A stretch of 64,000 nt of DNA from Tieghemiomyces parasiticus (taxonomy: Eukaryota > Kickxellomycota > Dimargaritomycetes > Dimargaritales > Dimargaritaceae), in contig JANBPT010000068.1 in NCBI GenBank assembly GCA_027575765.1, forward strand, positions 20,961-84,960, in the 5' to 3' direction. Below, one piece after another: positions 1 to 11,600 of this stretch. Below the pieces are notes generated by a model. It made no database searches. It saw nothing but the letters and a program-made list of their open reading frames with translations, and was not told the origin of the DNA. Position numbers and translations under genes: made by a program. How positions within the stretch are numbered: position 1 is the stretch's first letter; each line of letters starts with the position of its first letter.

Positions 1-1809
1 CGTGGCCTACCCCGCCTCCCGGCCGTGCGTGACCTGATAAAGCTGTATGGCCTGTCCGCAAAGTCGCAACTCAGCCAGAACTTCATTCTCGACAAGAACG
101 TTACGGGTAGGTTTGGCGAGGCGTCTAATGAGGCATTGAGCTGGCTGCCAGGCCATTAGCTTAAGTACGGCGGAGAGCTTCGGGTACACCAGTTACCTTT
201 GGCCTCAGCTAGCCGTTCTAACGACGCGACTGTAGTTTGGATGGCTTCTTTCCAATCGATTCGCACCCGCTAGACAAAATTGCCAAATGTGCCAACATTA
301 TTCCCGAGAGTAGCGTGGTCGTCGAGGTGGGACCTGGTAAGTCCGATTATCCCATGCGGCCGTGGGCTTTGTTGATTTATCACAAGCGTAGGTTGGACAT
401 TAATGTCAGGGGTCGATGGTGAGCATCTAATTCAACCCCATCCGCTCTCACATATGTTCGTACTCACGCCCTCTTCACCAGGACCTGGCCTATTGACGCG
501 CTCACTTCTGGACCTCGGCGTCCGCAACCTCGTCGCCGTTGAGAAGGATCGTCGGTTTGTACCGGCTTTGGAGGTGAGAGGGGTGAAATCCTACGTTCGT
601 CTGGCGTCTTGCACGTTGGTCTAATTGAATCCGTAGTATCGGTTCGGTGGTTTGTAGCTCCGTCAATTAACCGTTACACCGCATTTTATCATATTGATTT
701 TCCCTACTCAGCAACTAGCAGAGGCCTCTGGTGGCCGGCTCAAGGTAAGTCGATACCTATTGTAGCCCCGTGTAGCTATGATCATTTAGCCCCCGTTAAT
801 TCCTACCCATTTCGATTAGGAAATACTAAGGATTATTATTTTTCCGCCACTTCCTTGCCACTGTTTGATACACCCTGTCATAGGTTATCCAGGGCGACAT
901 GCTCAAAGTGGACCATATGGACATTCTAGCTCGGTTCGGTAACCCCACTAGCCAAGGTAATCCCCCATCAAAAGAAAACAATAATTATTTAAGTACTGAT
1001 TTCGTAGGTCAGGTCACATAATTTTACTCGAACGAATCAACTCGGCAAAGCTCTACACCTCTATTTATGCCCACCCACACTTTAAACCCTTCCTCCTTGG
1101 CCTCAACCACCCAGATCCTGACACGACCCTGCACTTGGTGGGGAACCTCCCCTTTAGTGTCGCCACGCCCCTACTAGCACAGTGGTTAGGCCGGCTCTGG
1201 GAGAAATCGGGCTTCTTTGCTCGGCACCAGTCGGCCATGACCCTCATGTTTCAGAAGGAGGTCGCCGATGTAAGTTACCTAAACTAGCCTGCTGGACTAG
1301 CGCCGTCGGTTCCTACTACCGTCAGGTTCGGGCTGATGTGTCTTTTCCTCACCATTCCAGGGCCGCCGGTCTAACCGACACACTCAACCTCACACCTCTA
1401 CCCGCATGCCCACCCACAACAGCGTATCGTGGCACCCGTCTCTACTTCGCCACGTGGCCGGCTGTCGGTCGCCGCCCAGAGCCTCTGCCGAGCCCGCCTT
1501 GCATACAATCTCCCGGGCTCTAGTTTCGTCCCGCGGCCCAAAGTGGACGCGGCGGTGGTCCACCTCACGCCACTTGACCAGCCACTGCTGGCCGTCACCT
1601 TCGCTGAGCTGGAACATGTCTCCCGATTCCTGTTTAGTTCTCGTCGCAAGACCCTGCGGCGCATCATGAGGAACTGGGACGACCGCGGTTTGGTATGCTT
1701 GGAGGAAAGCGATCTGGACGCCAATGTTCGTCCTCAGGATTTGACCACCGAGCAGTTCAACCGGTTGGCAGCGAGTATAGTGCGGTCCAATCTGGTCATG
1801 CCACCGTAG
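1..1809 (+). CDS. Mitochondrial rRNA adenine dimethyltransferase / TFB1M-like (5' end outside window)
   Basis: KsgA/Dim1-family SAM-dependent rRNA adenine N6-dimethyltransferase of the mitochondrial TFB1M type, expected to methylate small-subunit rRNA in the matrix and possibly to act as a transcription factor. My exons are 1-106, 274-336, 482-573, 712-744, 893-956, 1013-1269 and 1423-1809, all phase-consistent with GT..AG borders; introns are 56-167 nt. The joined protein (333 residues in the window) begins with the family signature LSQNFILDKNVTDKI. It then shows SAM motif I (VVEVGPGPGLLTR), the acidic motif II (VAVEKDRRF), the motif IV variant LVGNLPFSVATPL and the C-terminal FVPRPKVDAAVV block. 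Probably only about ten N-terminal residues are missing. A start of the LPxLPxxRDLIKL type is closer to animal TFB1M than to yeast Mtf1 or cytosolic Dim1. The family call is firm; the exact exon edges are inferred. Confidence 0.88.
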
Positions 1810-2418
1810 AGTGGGAGGGAAGGGGTACGAACATGATATGATTGTCTAGAATTTCCTTACGTTTGAGTAAACCATACAATCCGGCCTGTTTGAGCCCGGG
1901 AAAGGCCGTTTTAAGCAATGATGGCTGGGGGTCCATAACCCCTAGGATAGAGTACGTCAACCGGCCCCCAATTTGAGTGCGATCCTGTAGGATAGGAGTC
2001 AAACTGCGCGCATTAGCTTCTAGCGCACCGACTAGGACAGGCCACGTGCAATAATTAGATGAACTCCTCCACTACGGTGCTTATGGGCCAAGCGGTTATC
2101 GGCCCCTTCGCCCGAATGGACTTGAAAGATTGCTAGTCATTGTTGCTCCACCGCGCCTACTGGTCCTACACAATCCTCCTCCGCTCCCTGTACTTCTACC
2201 CATATTTAGCCCTGGCACATCACCCAGCTCCTGAATCAAGCCCTCAATCCAGGCCGTCTATCCCACACCCCTAGCGCTGACTGATCCATCCCTTATTTCG
2301 CTCCATGAAGAGTCTCTAATCAAGCCCTATAGAATCCGCTCAGGCTATATCCGCTATCCTATTTGTATTTCTCTTTGTACCGTACCCTCGAACGATCTGA
2401 TCGCGGCCCTGTTGCCCC
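1810..2418. other. Intergenic spacer
   Basis: This spacer separates the dimethylase stop from the PPR start. I see no convincing ORF, RNA gene or repeat. It must hold the terminator of the first gene and the promoter of the second, but no clear TATA box is visible. Confidence 0.5.
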
Positions 2419-4710
2419 ATGCGGCAGCGCGACTTCAATCGGGCCTTGGGGTTAGTGCCTGCGGTTGCCCGCTGCCACTGGGCTTATAACCTTCAACTCT
2501 TCACATCAAACCTCCCAGGATCACAGCACCGCGCCGGTCCCACTGCATTCAGACATATTTCCGTATCTACCTTTTGCGGATCACGGCCCCTCCTAAAGAG
2601 CGATGCGGAGGACGAACCCTGTCCCGCATTGACCCCTGCCAGCCAGCCGGCCACCGATTCCTGCACCCACCAACCTCAACCACCTATTACCCGTCGGCCA
2701 CGCTCCGCTGCGCCCAGACTACCTGCAAGCAAATCTCCGCTACGGGAACCGAGGCTAGCGGTACCCCCAACCCGCCCCACCACGTCCCCTAGACCACCAC
2801 CCAGCACACCGAAACTATCGTCCACACGATCCCGTCGACCACCAAGGTCAGCTTCGAAAATCAAGTCTACTCCGAATACCACCATCCGCCCTTCTCATAC
2901 TACTCTGGCCGCCGATTTGGCCGCGGCCGCAAAACAAGGGGACGCCGCCCGGGTCATTGAATTGGCTCAGAGATTGCTCGAGCGACTCTTCGCCGTCAGT
3001 GACCACGAGCTCCGCGCCGCCCTGCATGCGCTTTCCCATGTCGGGTCGGTGGACCTGGCTCTACGGTGCTATCTCGCCTTCACCCCACCGCGGTACCCAC
3101 CTAACAACTATGACACCTTCGTACTGGTGCGCGCGGCTCGTAAAGCCAACCGCAACGGGATGGCGATCGCAATTTATAACCATGTCAAACAGCACAAGGT
3201 TACCCTGAATGCGAGTGGGTTTGTCACCCTCCTCCTGGCCCTCTCCGCCGCCAAGGAACCGATGCTGGTCCGCAAGCTCTACGATACCTACACCACCCAC
3301 GTCCCGGCGCTGACCCCGCCGAACCGTACCCGTGTGATTGACGCCTTGGCTGGCAGCGGCTTCACGGACGAGGCCTATGCGCTCTACCGCGATCTGCGGC
3401 ACGCCGAACCGCCGCAAATTCTCGATGCCTACGTGTGCAGCGCCCTCCTGGATGCCTGTGTCAAGTTTGACAATCGTACCCTATTTTTTCGCATATACCA
3501 GGAGATGCAGACAACCCAGATTGCGGCCAATACCGTCCTCTATACCAATCTGATACGCGCCGCTGTCACCTTCGGCCAGCCCCGCCGCGCTATACTTCTC
3601 CTCCAGGAAATGAAACGCCGCGATATCCCACCATCCGAAGGCACCTTTGTCACCCTCGTCGACGCCCTGGCCAAGCATGGCCACACCGAGATGCTGCGGT
3701 ACGTCTACGCCGATCTGCAGACGCGGCCCGATGCCATCGCGCGGAGCCCGCGGGTGCTAGGTAAGCTGCTGATACATTGTAGCCGCTTGGGTATCGTCGA
3801 CCTCCTAAACCCTATACAAAAGACCTTGGAATCCACTCTTCCCGACCGGGGTGCACTGGCCACGGCACCGAAGTGGGACGATCCGAACGCGGTGGCCACC
3901 GTCGGCGCCATCCTGGGGACCTGGGCCCTCCAGAAGGATGACCAGCGCGTGTACACCCTCTACCATCGGTACCTCCGGGAGGGGTATCAGAACCTTAGTG
4001 TACCGGCTCTTGTTACCGCGATCCAGGTGACCCAACACCTTAAAATCTATACCGAGACCCTCACCCTCCTCCGTGAGGCCCTGGCCCGGCCGACGCCGAA
4101 CCTGACCCTGGCGCACACCGTAACCCTCATTGGCCTGTTTGGCGAGTCGCGTTACCGGTCCAGTCTGGATCTCCTGGACGATCACTTCCACCGTGTGTAC
4201 CGCTCACGCCCGGACGAGGCCGTGGTGGTGCTCACCGCCCTCATGGAGGCCTACGGGGGCCAGCTGAAAGACGCTGAACGGGTGCGGGTATACTGGGAGC
4301 TATGGAGCACAGGTAGCGTGCCACTCGATTCGGCAGCCGTGTCCGTCCTCATTGATGTGTGTCGCTACCTACCAGAGTCGGTGTGTCCGTACACCACGGC
4401 CGAGGTCCTGGCCCTCGCTAACCGGGCGGTCCTCCCGCTCAACACCAACAACTTCACCTCGCTCCTTGAGTACTATGGAATCCGGAATCGTCACGCCGAG
4501 GCGATCCACACGCTGGTGCACATGATGCCCGCGGCTCAAGTCCTGCCCGACGCCAAGCTGGTAACCAACTATCGACATACCTTAGTTGCAGGGAACCGCC
4601 AAAAGTATCTAGTACAGCTGCACAGGCATTTGGCCTTGCTGGGACCCACCTACTCCGAAATGCTCCAAGCTGCCGAGGCTAAAATAAGCGACAAGGACGG
4701 GCCTATATAA
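2419..4710 (+). CDS. Pentatricopeptide repeat (PPR) protein, probably mitochondrial
   Basis: Single-exon 763-residue protein. After a low-complexity S/T/P/R-rich region (about residues 75-165) the rest is helical repeats of PPR/TPR character. The clearest is around residues 370-440, with the pattern TVLYTNLIRAAVTFGQPRRA followed by LLLQEMKRRDIPPSEGTFVTLV. Others begin near YDTFVLVRAARKANRNGMAI and YVCSALLDACVKFDN. PPR arrays bind single-stranded RNA in organelles, and in fungi they act in mitochondrial RNA maturation, stability or translation. The first 50 residues are poor in acidic residues and carry several Arg, which suits a matrix presequence. The ATG at 2419 is the first in frame. The target RNA cannot be read from the sequence. 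Its 3' end faces the receptor gene on the minus strand, only 101 bp away. Confidence 0.85.
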   Translation: MRQRDFNRALGLVPAVARCHWAYNLQLFTSNLPGSQHRAGPTAFRHISVSTFCGSRPLLKSDAEDEPCPALTPASQPATDSCTHQPQPPITRRPRSAAPRLPASKSPLREPRLAVPPTRPTTSPRPPPSTPKLSSTRSRRPPRSASKIKSTPNTTIRPSHTTLAADLAAAAKQGDAARVIELAQRLLERLFAVSDHELRAALHALSHVGSVDLALRCYLAFTPPRYPPNNYDTFVLVRAARKANRNGMAIAIYNHVKQHKVTLNASGFVTLLLALSAAKEPMLVRKLYDTYTTHVPALTPPNRTRVIDALAGSGFTDEAYALYRDLRHAEPPQILDAYVCSALLDACVKFDNRTLFFRIYQEMQTTQIAANTVLYTNLIRAAVTFGQPRRAILLLQEMKRRDIPPSEGTFVTLVDALAKHGHTEMLRYVYADLQTRPDAIARSPRVLGKLLIHCSRLGIVDLLNPIQKTLESTLPDRGALATAPKWDDPNAVATVGAILGTWALQKDDQRVYTLYHRYLREGYQNLSVPALVTAIQVTQHLKIYTETLTLLREALARPTPNLTLAHTVTLIGLFGESRYRSSLDLLDDHFHRVYRSRPDEAVVVLTALMEAYGGQLKDAERVRVYWELWSTGSVPLDSAAVSVLIDVCRYLPESVCPYTTAEVLALANRAVLPLNTNNFTSLLEYYGIRNRHAEAIHTLVHMMPAAQVLPDAKLVTNYRHTLVAGNRQKYLVQLHRHLALLGPTYSEMLQAAEAKISDKDGPI

Positions 4711-4811
4711 AGGAAATACTTGGTGCGTTTGTAAATGTAACAGGTTTAATCATGCAAGTGAATTGTAAAAGAATACATTGTGTAAAAAAATATAGGCACG
4801 GGTGTGGGAGG

Positions 4812-6161
4812 TCAAAAATGAGGTTGCTCTTGCCCCAGGCCAGCAGGGTAGAGTGTGATGGATTTGGCGGTAGCGGTGAGAGAAGCAGGCGCATTGTGGC
4901 TTGAACCGCTTGACGGAAGCGGCGAAGGGCTTGACCCCCCGCTGGAGGTCGGAGCCGGCACCCCGATAGGCCGGGCCGAAGGGAAATCCGGTGACGGCAG
5001 GTGCGGGGTCAACGGGCTGCGCAGCACGCGAAGCACCCACCGGTCCAGCGTCCGCCGCCATGGACCCTTACGGATCACCACCGGCAGGAAGGCGGCGCCA
5101 GTCCGATACAGGCCAGGCAAGGGTACGATGCACGTGCAGCAAGGGAGGCGCAGGGTACAATGGCGGCGGTAGGTGATGAAATCGGACTGGGAGCGGGCGA
5201 CTATCTTTAAGCGCAGGGCCCGTCCAGTGTGCCTAACGACGGGCTCGGTGATAAACACCAAAAAGTTGAGGATACCATGGAGCTGAACGAGGATCGGGGT
5301 GAGGAGACGGAACGTAAAGGAGTCTGGTCGGAGATAGAAGGCCACAGGGAAATTCCATACCGGGGTCAGGATGGTGCCGATAGGGATGAGGCAGTAGATG
5401 GCAACCCGGAGGGCGGCATGGTAGACGGTGCGGGCATTACGCTCGCGTTGTTGGTGATAGGCGTGGGCCACCGACGTGAATTCAGACCGGTGGTCCACGC
5501 CCATGAGATGATTAATTTCTAACCGTTTACGCAGTAGCTGGACGATCACGGCCAAGCCGCAGAGGGTAGACACCAGCCAGCCCAGGATAGCCCATGCCAG
5601 GTAGGTCGCCCAGGCCCAAACGAGCGTGCTGTGCGAGAATTCCGGTACGTAGGCGCAAAAGTGGTAGTACGGCTGGTATCCGAACCGGCCGGCGCTCAGC
5701 GGGATCACCATCAAAACAACGCACAATAGACCCAGGGCCACCACCGCGTACCGGCCCCACCGGTCGCGGTACTGCCGCTTCAATACGAAGGTATATACAG
5801 CGATACACCCAATCAAGGCCTGGAGGGAAATGGAGTAGAGCATGGCGGAGAGATAGAGCGCGAACACCACACTGCAGCCGCCCTTCGCAAAGATATGGCC
5901 CTGAATTGTGGGCATGAGGGTAAATATAATATCAAACAGGGACTGGAAGGTAAGGAGGTGCAGTAAGGTGCGGTTGGCGTGCGGGACGCCGAGTTTATGG
6001 GCGACTGGGTAAGTCAGAGCGATGAGCAGACTGCAGATGCTAGAAACGATGCCTAGGACCAAGGTGACGGTATTGATGGTGGCTATCTCGCTGGCGGTTA
6101 GCGGGTGCGGGGTGCCACGACTGGCCATGGCCGTCAGTCCCCTGGGGCCGGCATCGCCCAT
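4812..6161 (-). CDS. Seven-transmembrane G-protein-coupled-receptor-like protein
   Basis: Single-exon 449-residue membrane protein. Seven hydrophobic segments can be read, starting near INTVTLVLGIVSSICSLLIA, then LLHLLTFQSLFDIIFTLM, CSVVFALYLSAMLYSISLQA, YAVVALGLLCVVLMVIPLS, LVWAWATYLAWAILGWLVS, VAIYCLIPIGTILTPVW and ILVQLHGILNFLVFITEP. A Cys sits at the start of helix 3 (GGCSVV) and another in the second outer loop (YHFCAY), the usual receptor disulfide pair. A long charged loop with KRLE and HRSEF lies between helices 5 and 6, and the tail is Pro/Ser-rich. This layout resembles the cAMP-receptor-like/Git3-like group that senses nutrients through G-alpha and adenylate cyclase, but I cannot assign a ligand or class. 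Two nearby ATGs exist: 6161 and, in a stronger context, 6128. The gene converges with the PPR gene. Confidence 0.75.
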   Translation of the reverse strand: MGDAGPRGLTAMASRGTPHPLTASEIATINTVTLVLGIVSSICSLLIALTYPVAHKLGVPHANRTLLHLLTFQSLFDIIFTLMPTIQGHIFAKGGCSVVFALYLSAMLYSISLQALIGCIAVYTFVLKRQYRDRWGRYAVVALGLLCVVLMVIPLSAGRFGYQPYYHFCAYVPEFSHSTLVWAWATYLAWAILGWLVSTLCGLAVIVQLLRKRLEINHLMGVDHRSEFTSVAHAYHQQRERNARTVYHAALRVAIYCLIPIGTILTPVWNFPVAFYLRPDSFTFRLLTPILVQLHGILNFLVFITEPVVRHTGRALRLKIVARSQSDFITYRRHCTLRLPCCTCIVPLPGLYRTGAAFLPVVIRKGPWRRTLDRWVLRVLRSPLTPHLPSPDFPSARPIGVPAPTSSGGSSPSPLPSSGSSHNAPASLTATAKSITLYPAGLGQEQPHF

Positions 6162-8600
6162 TCAGAAGGTACGTCGACGGAGCCGTCTACAGTGCGCCGT
6201 CCACTGGGAGTGTGTGCGGGTAATTACAGTAGTACAGGAGAGCCCGAGTTGTGCGACCGGTCGAGGGATGCTTTGTGGCGGAAAGTGCCTGGGAGGCAAG
6301 GCCAGTAGGCTATGCCACGTCAGTTGATTTGGACCACAAATTAGCAGGCTCGGAAATTGGAAGAAGGGCGAGGGTAGAGGGAACCGTAATGTTGGTAACC
6401 GCATGCGACGCCAGAGCATCAGGGCCGCTGCCCTACGAACCCATTAGGGCAATGCCGGTAATCTGGGGTGGACAGGCTAATATAGAACCAGTGATAACGA
6501 CTAGGATCGCAACTCTGTCTATAACTTATGTGAAGTCACGGTCCAATTACTTCACCTTTTGTTGTGAAGCAGGGCCAACAAACTCACAGGGAGGCCCCGG
6601 ACCGATACGCGTGAACCCTCATCGGTTGGGATATGACGTAATGTAACAGCCCCTCCCCTCGTTCCTTCTCTGCTCAGAAAGGCGAGGAACGTGGTAGATA
6701 GGCAATGGCGCCTGGGAGAACCTCCTTGCCTTTATAAGCTGGTGACTTAATGGACCTGGGCAGGTTTCTCGTAGGGGAATCTTTAAGGCGTTGTCACACC
6801 GCCGATGGGCCAGCGCCTGGCAGGTCAGGTCCACGGTTTCAGAGATGAATTACGTTGGGATACGTAACCAGCACTTTTACGGCTGATGGATCAGGCCAGG
6901 TTGCGAGTGCTTATCCTACTGGGCTAGCATGTTTGGTGTGCTGTCCTCGGAGAAATGAACTGTTGTGTTGTGAAGCACCCTCTCCCACAGTCATGTTTAT
7001 CACTACAACACCTTTCATGCATTACCGGAAAGGGGAATCGATACCCTATTAATATAGAGGGTGTGCGGCTAATCGCAAGATTATTTTGCTGCCGTCACAA
7101 TCTTACGATTCTCACTCCTGAGGTTGCCTACCAGGGAAATTAATTAAAAGCCGATGGACGCTTAATGGCCACGGCCATGCGGGTAACCTGTCTTCCCTTA
7201 TTCAATGGCTGACATGCCTGGCCCACCTGGCAAGTGATTGTCCAGTTGACAAGAGTGGGGGATGGGGTTGCCTGGTCCCACCCGACAATGCGGGGATTGT
7301 AAATAACGAGTGTTGACAGGCCAGGGGAAGTCCACATTCGTAAATATAGAGACAGTCAGGAGCCGCACACCAGCCGGAGGATTGCCCATCCGCCTCCACT
7401 GCCTGTTTTCACTTGGCCAACTGAGGAAAAAACATAGGAAAGATGGCTAATTCCCAACACAGATCATCGCCCATGCCACAGTTACATTGCGGGCCACCTC
7501 GACAGGAAACACAGCTGCCCAGCCACCTCACCTTGTGGAACCTGGACCCAAACCGCGCACTCCTCAACTGGACACAACATGAAATCTGGGGGCCTATACC
7601 CACGGTAGCTTATTAGCCTGCACTGCACGATGATGCGCCCACAATGCCACCCGGACCTAGCTTTAACGGTTCCCAAGGCACGGCCTCGTGTGGCTAATTG
7701 CCCGAGAAAAATGGGACCGATTGCCGCCGTTCGTGCAGGGAATATCCATGCTACATACTAAACCACCTTACCCTTGTACGGCTCTTCTGATACGCTGGAC
7801 TAGCCCCCTGCCGCTTCCAATGGCCACTGTCCCACCCGCTAGATAGTGTTGTCGCGGCCTTGGCCACCGTCCGAGTGGAGGGTGCCACCGCGGATCTCCC
7901 CCTGACTCCCAGACCAGGTTATGGTGAAGGGGCGGGGAGAGCCGAGCCGCAGGAGGCCTGAGGTCTTCTTTATTGCCAAAGAGAGCTATCGGAAATCCTA
8001 GTATTACATGCCGGCTGGCTCCGACGGTGGGCTACTCGGTCGACCTGAGGGTGGCTCTCATCGCTCTGCCCAATCCCGTCCCCCCAGGAGATGCCACGAC
8101 TCTACCCAACCCCTCCCGCTTTATAGAGTGGACTCGTGTCCAACCTTTGACAACCCTTACCCTTTTTCTGCCGACCGCTACGTTACCTCGCCTCACTTGC
8201 TGGACCAGCCCACCTCCGTACAATTCGTCTTGCAATCTCTGGTCCCTTCCCCGTCTTGGCGCTCCCGATAGTCCTACACCTGTCAGCGTCCGAAGCCCTC
8301 AGTAGCCTGGGCTTGGTAGACGCCGCCCTTGCTGTCCCCATTCTCCTCCTCTTCCGCCCACTGTGCGCACTGCTGGGCCGGCCATTCTTCCAACTCAAAA
8401 CACTATCGCTCCGAGCGCCGTGCCCGGGGCCGATTCACTCATCCGTCTCCGTACGTTAGTTTGCTTCAGCCTCTTGTGTAACTTCTCGCCATCCCAACTT
8501 GAACCTCGTGGCGCACGCCAAACGGCCCAGGCCAAATCCCTTGTCTGGCCCGCCAGCATTCCACAGCCTTAGCACGCGAAATCTCCTCCCCCGCTGAGCC
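6162..8600. other. Intergenic region between divergent genes
   Basis: About 2.4 kb between the receptor (minus) and LRR gene (plus) starts, so it should contain both promoters. Short ORFs occur on both strands, but none shows a recognisable domain, signal peptide or consistent coding bias. The 8000-8580 part is C-rich and probably the leader of the LRR gene. No RNA gene or mobile element was recognised. Confidence 0.5.
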
Positions 8601-11600
8601 ATGGCCGATTCACGACCACCGCCCGCCAAGGGCATTCTTAAGGCGCCCACCACCCACAACTCGCCGTCGGTCTGGAAGCGCCTGTCTACCAAGATATTGC
8701 CTCTACCCTCTGCGTCCAGCCACGACCGCCCTCCGCCCGCCGACACCTCCGTCCTGCGCGAATGGAACGGCATTTTGGAGGCGAGTCTACAGGAGGCTGA
8801 TGCCGCCTGTTCTATGGACTCGAGCCCAGCCCCACCGCTAAACGACGCCCCGCCCCCAGTCCCGCCGCCACCGCCACCGAGGCTTTCGCCACCCCCGCCT
8901 CCGGCCCGCGGCTTGGGTCGATTGGGGTTCCGTAAATCTCCGTTGGCTAATGTTTCATCCTTTCTTCGGGGCGGTAGCGGTAGCCACTCCGACGGCAGTC
9001 GCCACAGCGGTACAAATGGCGCCAGTCACAAGCGTCACTCTCTGCAGACCGCCCCGCTCTACACCAAGGCTTCCGGGCCCCCACTCGTGTCCGGGGCGCG
9101 GCCCGTCACCCACCGCGCCTCCGAACCCCCCGCCCGGCCCGAGCTCAGCGCCCCGACCCACCGGTTGTCGCTCAACCTAACGCACTCCCCTCACCTTCGG
9201 CCCGGTGTGGGTACCCCACCCTTGCCCTCCCCGTCTACCGACGCCCTCCGTCGCCTTGACCTTGTCGACGCGCAGACCGGTCTCGACCCCAATGCCATTC
9301 GCCGCGTGCGCTTTTCCTTACCCACTATCGTCACCGAATACTACACCAACGACCGGTTGATCTCTGGTCCCGAGGACGAGGACGACAGCAGTGGCAATGA
9401 CTCGGCCGAGCCCAAAGAGACTGGCTCAGGTTCGGTTCATGTGAGCCCGCTGCGCATACTCTCTCCCGTCCCCGAGTCAGCCGCACCGGCGAGTCCTGCC
9501 AGTGCCGCACCTGAGGGCGGGGTCGAAGCAAAGGCACCTGTGGGTCAGGAACCGACAGATCAGGTCGCCTCAGCCGCCGACAAGAAGTTACCCGCTTTGC
9601 CCCCCAGGTCGTCACCCACGGAGGAAGGTAAGCCTAGACCTGCCGAATCTGGCAAGCGCGGCTATTGTTGGTATCTGCTGGCCATTAAGCCCCCCCCTGA
9701 GGGAGGAACCAGCCGATCCGATCTTAGTGTCGTCATACCACCCTTGGTAACGGCAGGTTATGCCTTCACTGTCATTCGGGCCCAACCCTCCACATACGGA
9801 CTTTAATGCTTTTATTGTCAACTGTTGTAATGTGGCCCTCATACACCACCTTTATTTTAATAGGTACGCCACCCTCTCAGACGACCAAGCCAACCCGTCG
9901 CCCGTCACAAAAACGGCCCCAGCCCGCCCATCGCTCCTGGCAGACCCGTCCTCAGGCGTCGTACCCGCTGGAATTGGTGGTGGACGCCTACCGCCGGGGC
10001 TGCCTTTCCCTGCACGAACTACCTCTGCCACGTATCGAAACCCTCTTGGCCAACCGGATCGCCCGCGGGCACAGTCTCACCACTCTCATTCTGTCTGGTG
10101 AACCACTCAGCCGGCACGCCATTGTGCCCGTGGCCGAGATGTTGGACCTGAATTTCGGCCTCAAACGCCTGGAGATGGACGACTGTGCCCTGGACGACAC
10201 CTGCCTCCGGCTGCTCATCCCCAGTCTGCTTTATGCCGACCAGCTGGAGCACCTGAGTCTGGCTCGCAACCGTAAGATCAAGACGGACGGTATGGGCTAC
10301 TTGGCCACTTACGTGAAGGAGGCTCAGCGCCTGCGTTCACTGGACCTGTCAGGTATTCCCATGGAGCGCAAGATGGTGCGCTACTTGTGCTCAGCCCTGG
10401 TGCCGCGGGTGTGCAAAGGCGCCGTCACCACGCCCGGCCTGGAATCCGCCCTGCCGCTCCCCCCGTCTGCGGCCCGGGCCGACGGCGACCCGCCACTGCT
10501 TCGGCACTGCGCCTTGGTCACTTTACGACTGGACAACTGCGCACTCAAACCCAGTCTGTTGGAGCAGTTGGCGCTGGCCCTGCACTTCTCGCAGGTGCGC
10601 CATCTGTCCCTCCGCCTCAACCGCTTACCGGCCGTCGCAGCGAGCGCCTGGGCGACCCCACTCTTCCAGCCCCGCCCTTTTCTTCGCGCCCTCGGCCGGC
10701 ACCTCAGCGCACCACGGCCCACGCCGCCCCCGTCCGCCCTGGGGAGCCCTAATAATATTGCCCGGTCCTATGACTATACCTCTAGCGGGGCCCCATCTTC
10801 CACCTCCCTGGCCACGCCGGTCCGGTCGACCCCGCCTCGCCACCCGGAGGCGCCCGGCGACTACTTTGGCCCAACAAGCGCTCCATTACCCACCGGTACC
10901 ACCCTGGTCGCGGGTGAGGCCAGCCAGCTGCCGTCCACTAGTCTCATCAGTTTAGATTTGAGCGACAACGAGCTAAAGGGCGGGGTTGTCGAGATTGGCC
11001 GCCTGTTGCAGTCGTTCCCCAACACGTTGGAATCCCTCTCCCTCTGTAACAACAAGGTGGACCCAATGACCCTAGCCGGCTTCGCCGCGTGCCTGTCTCA
11101 CAACCGCGGGCTACGGTCGCTGGACCTAAGTCGCAACCCGGCCTGCGGCCCGGTGCTGCACGGCACTCGGGCCCTGGTGCGGGCGCTCACCACCAATCAG
11201 GACCTGCGTGCCCTGTATGTGGAGGACACCGTGTTGACTGATGAAGGTGCGATTGCGGTGGCCGAGGTGTTCCCCGAAATCCGTCACCTAGCCCACTTGA
11301 ATTTATCCCGGAATCCCGGTATCGGTTTGGCCGGCGTTATGGCCTTAGCCGCGTCTATCAAGACCAACCGCAGCCTGGTCTGCCTAGAGGTTACCGTGGC
11401 CCCCAACGACGACATAATGTCTAAACTGTCCCAGGATATCGTCAATGTGTGCGTTCAAAACATGGAGCGCCAGCAGGCTGAGACCGGACCCGCACCGCAA
11501 CCGCTTTCGTCTTCGGCGCGTCCAGCGTCAGGTACGACGCCCGTACCCTCGCCCGCCACCCTCGCTCTACACCCCACGCTCCCGCCCCGGTCACCCCTTG

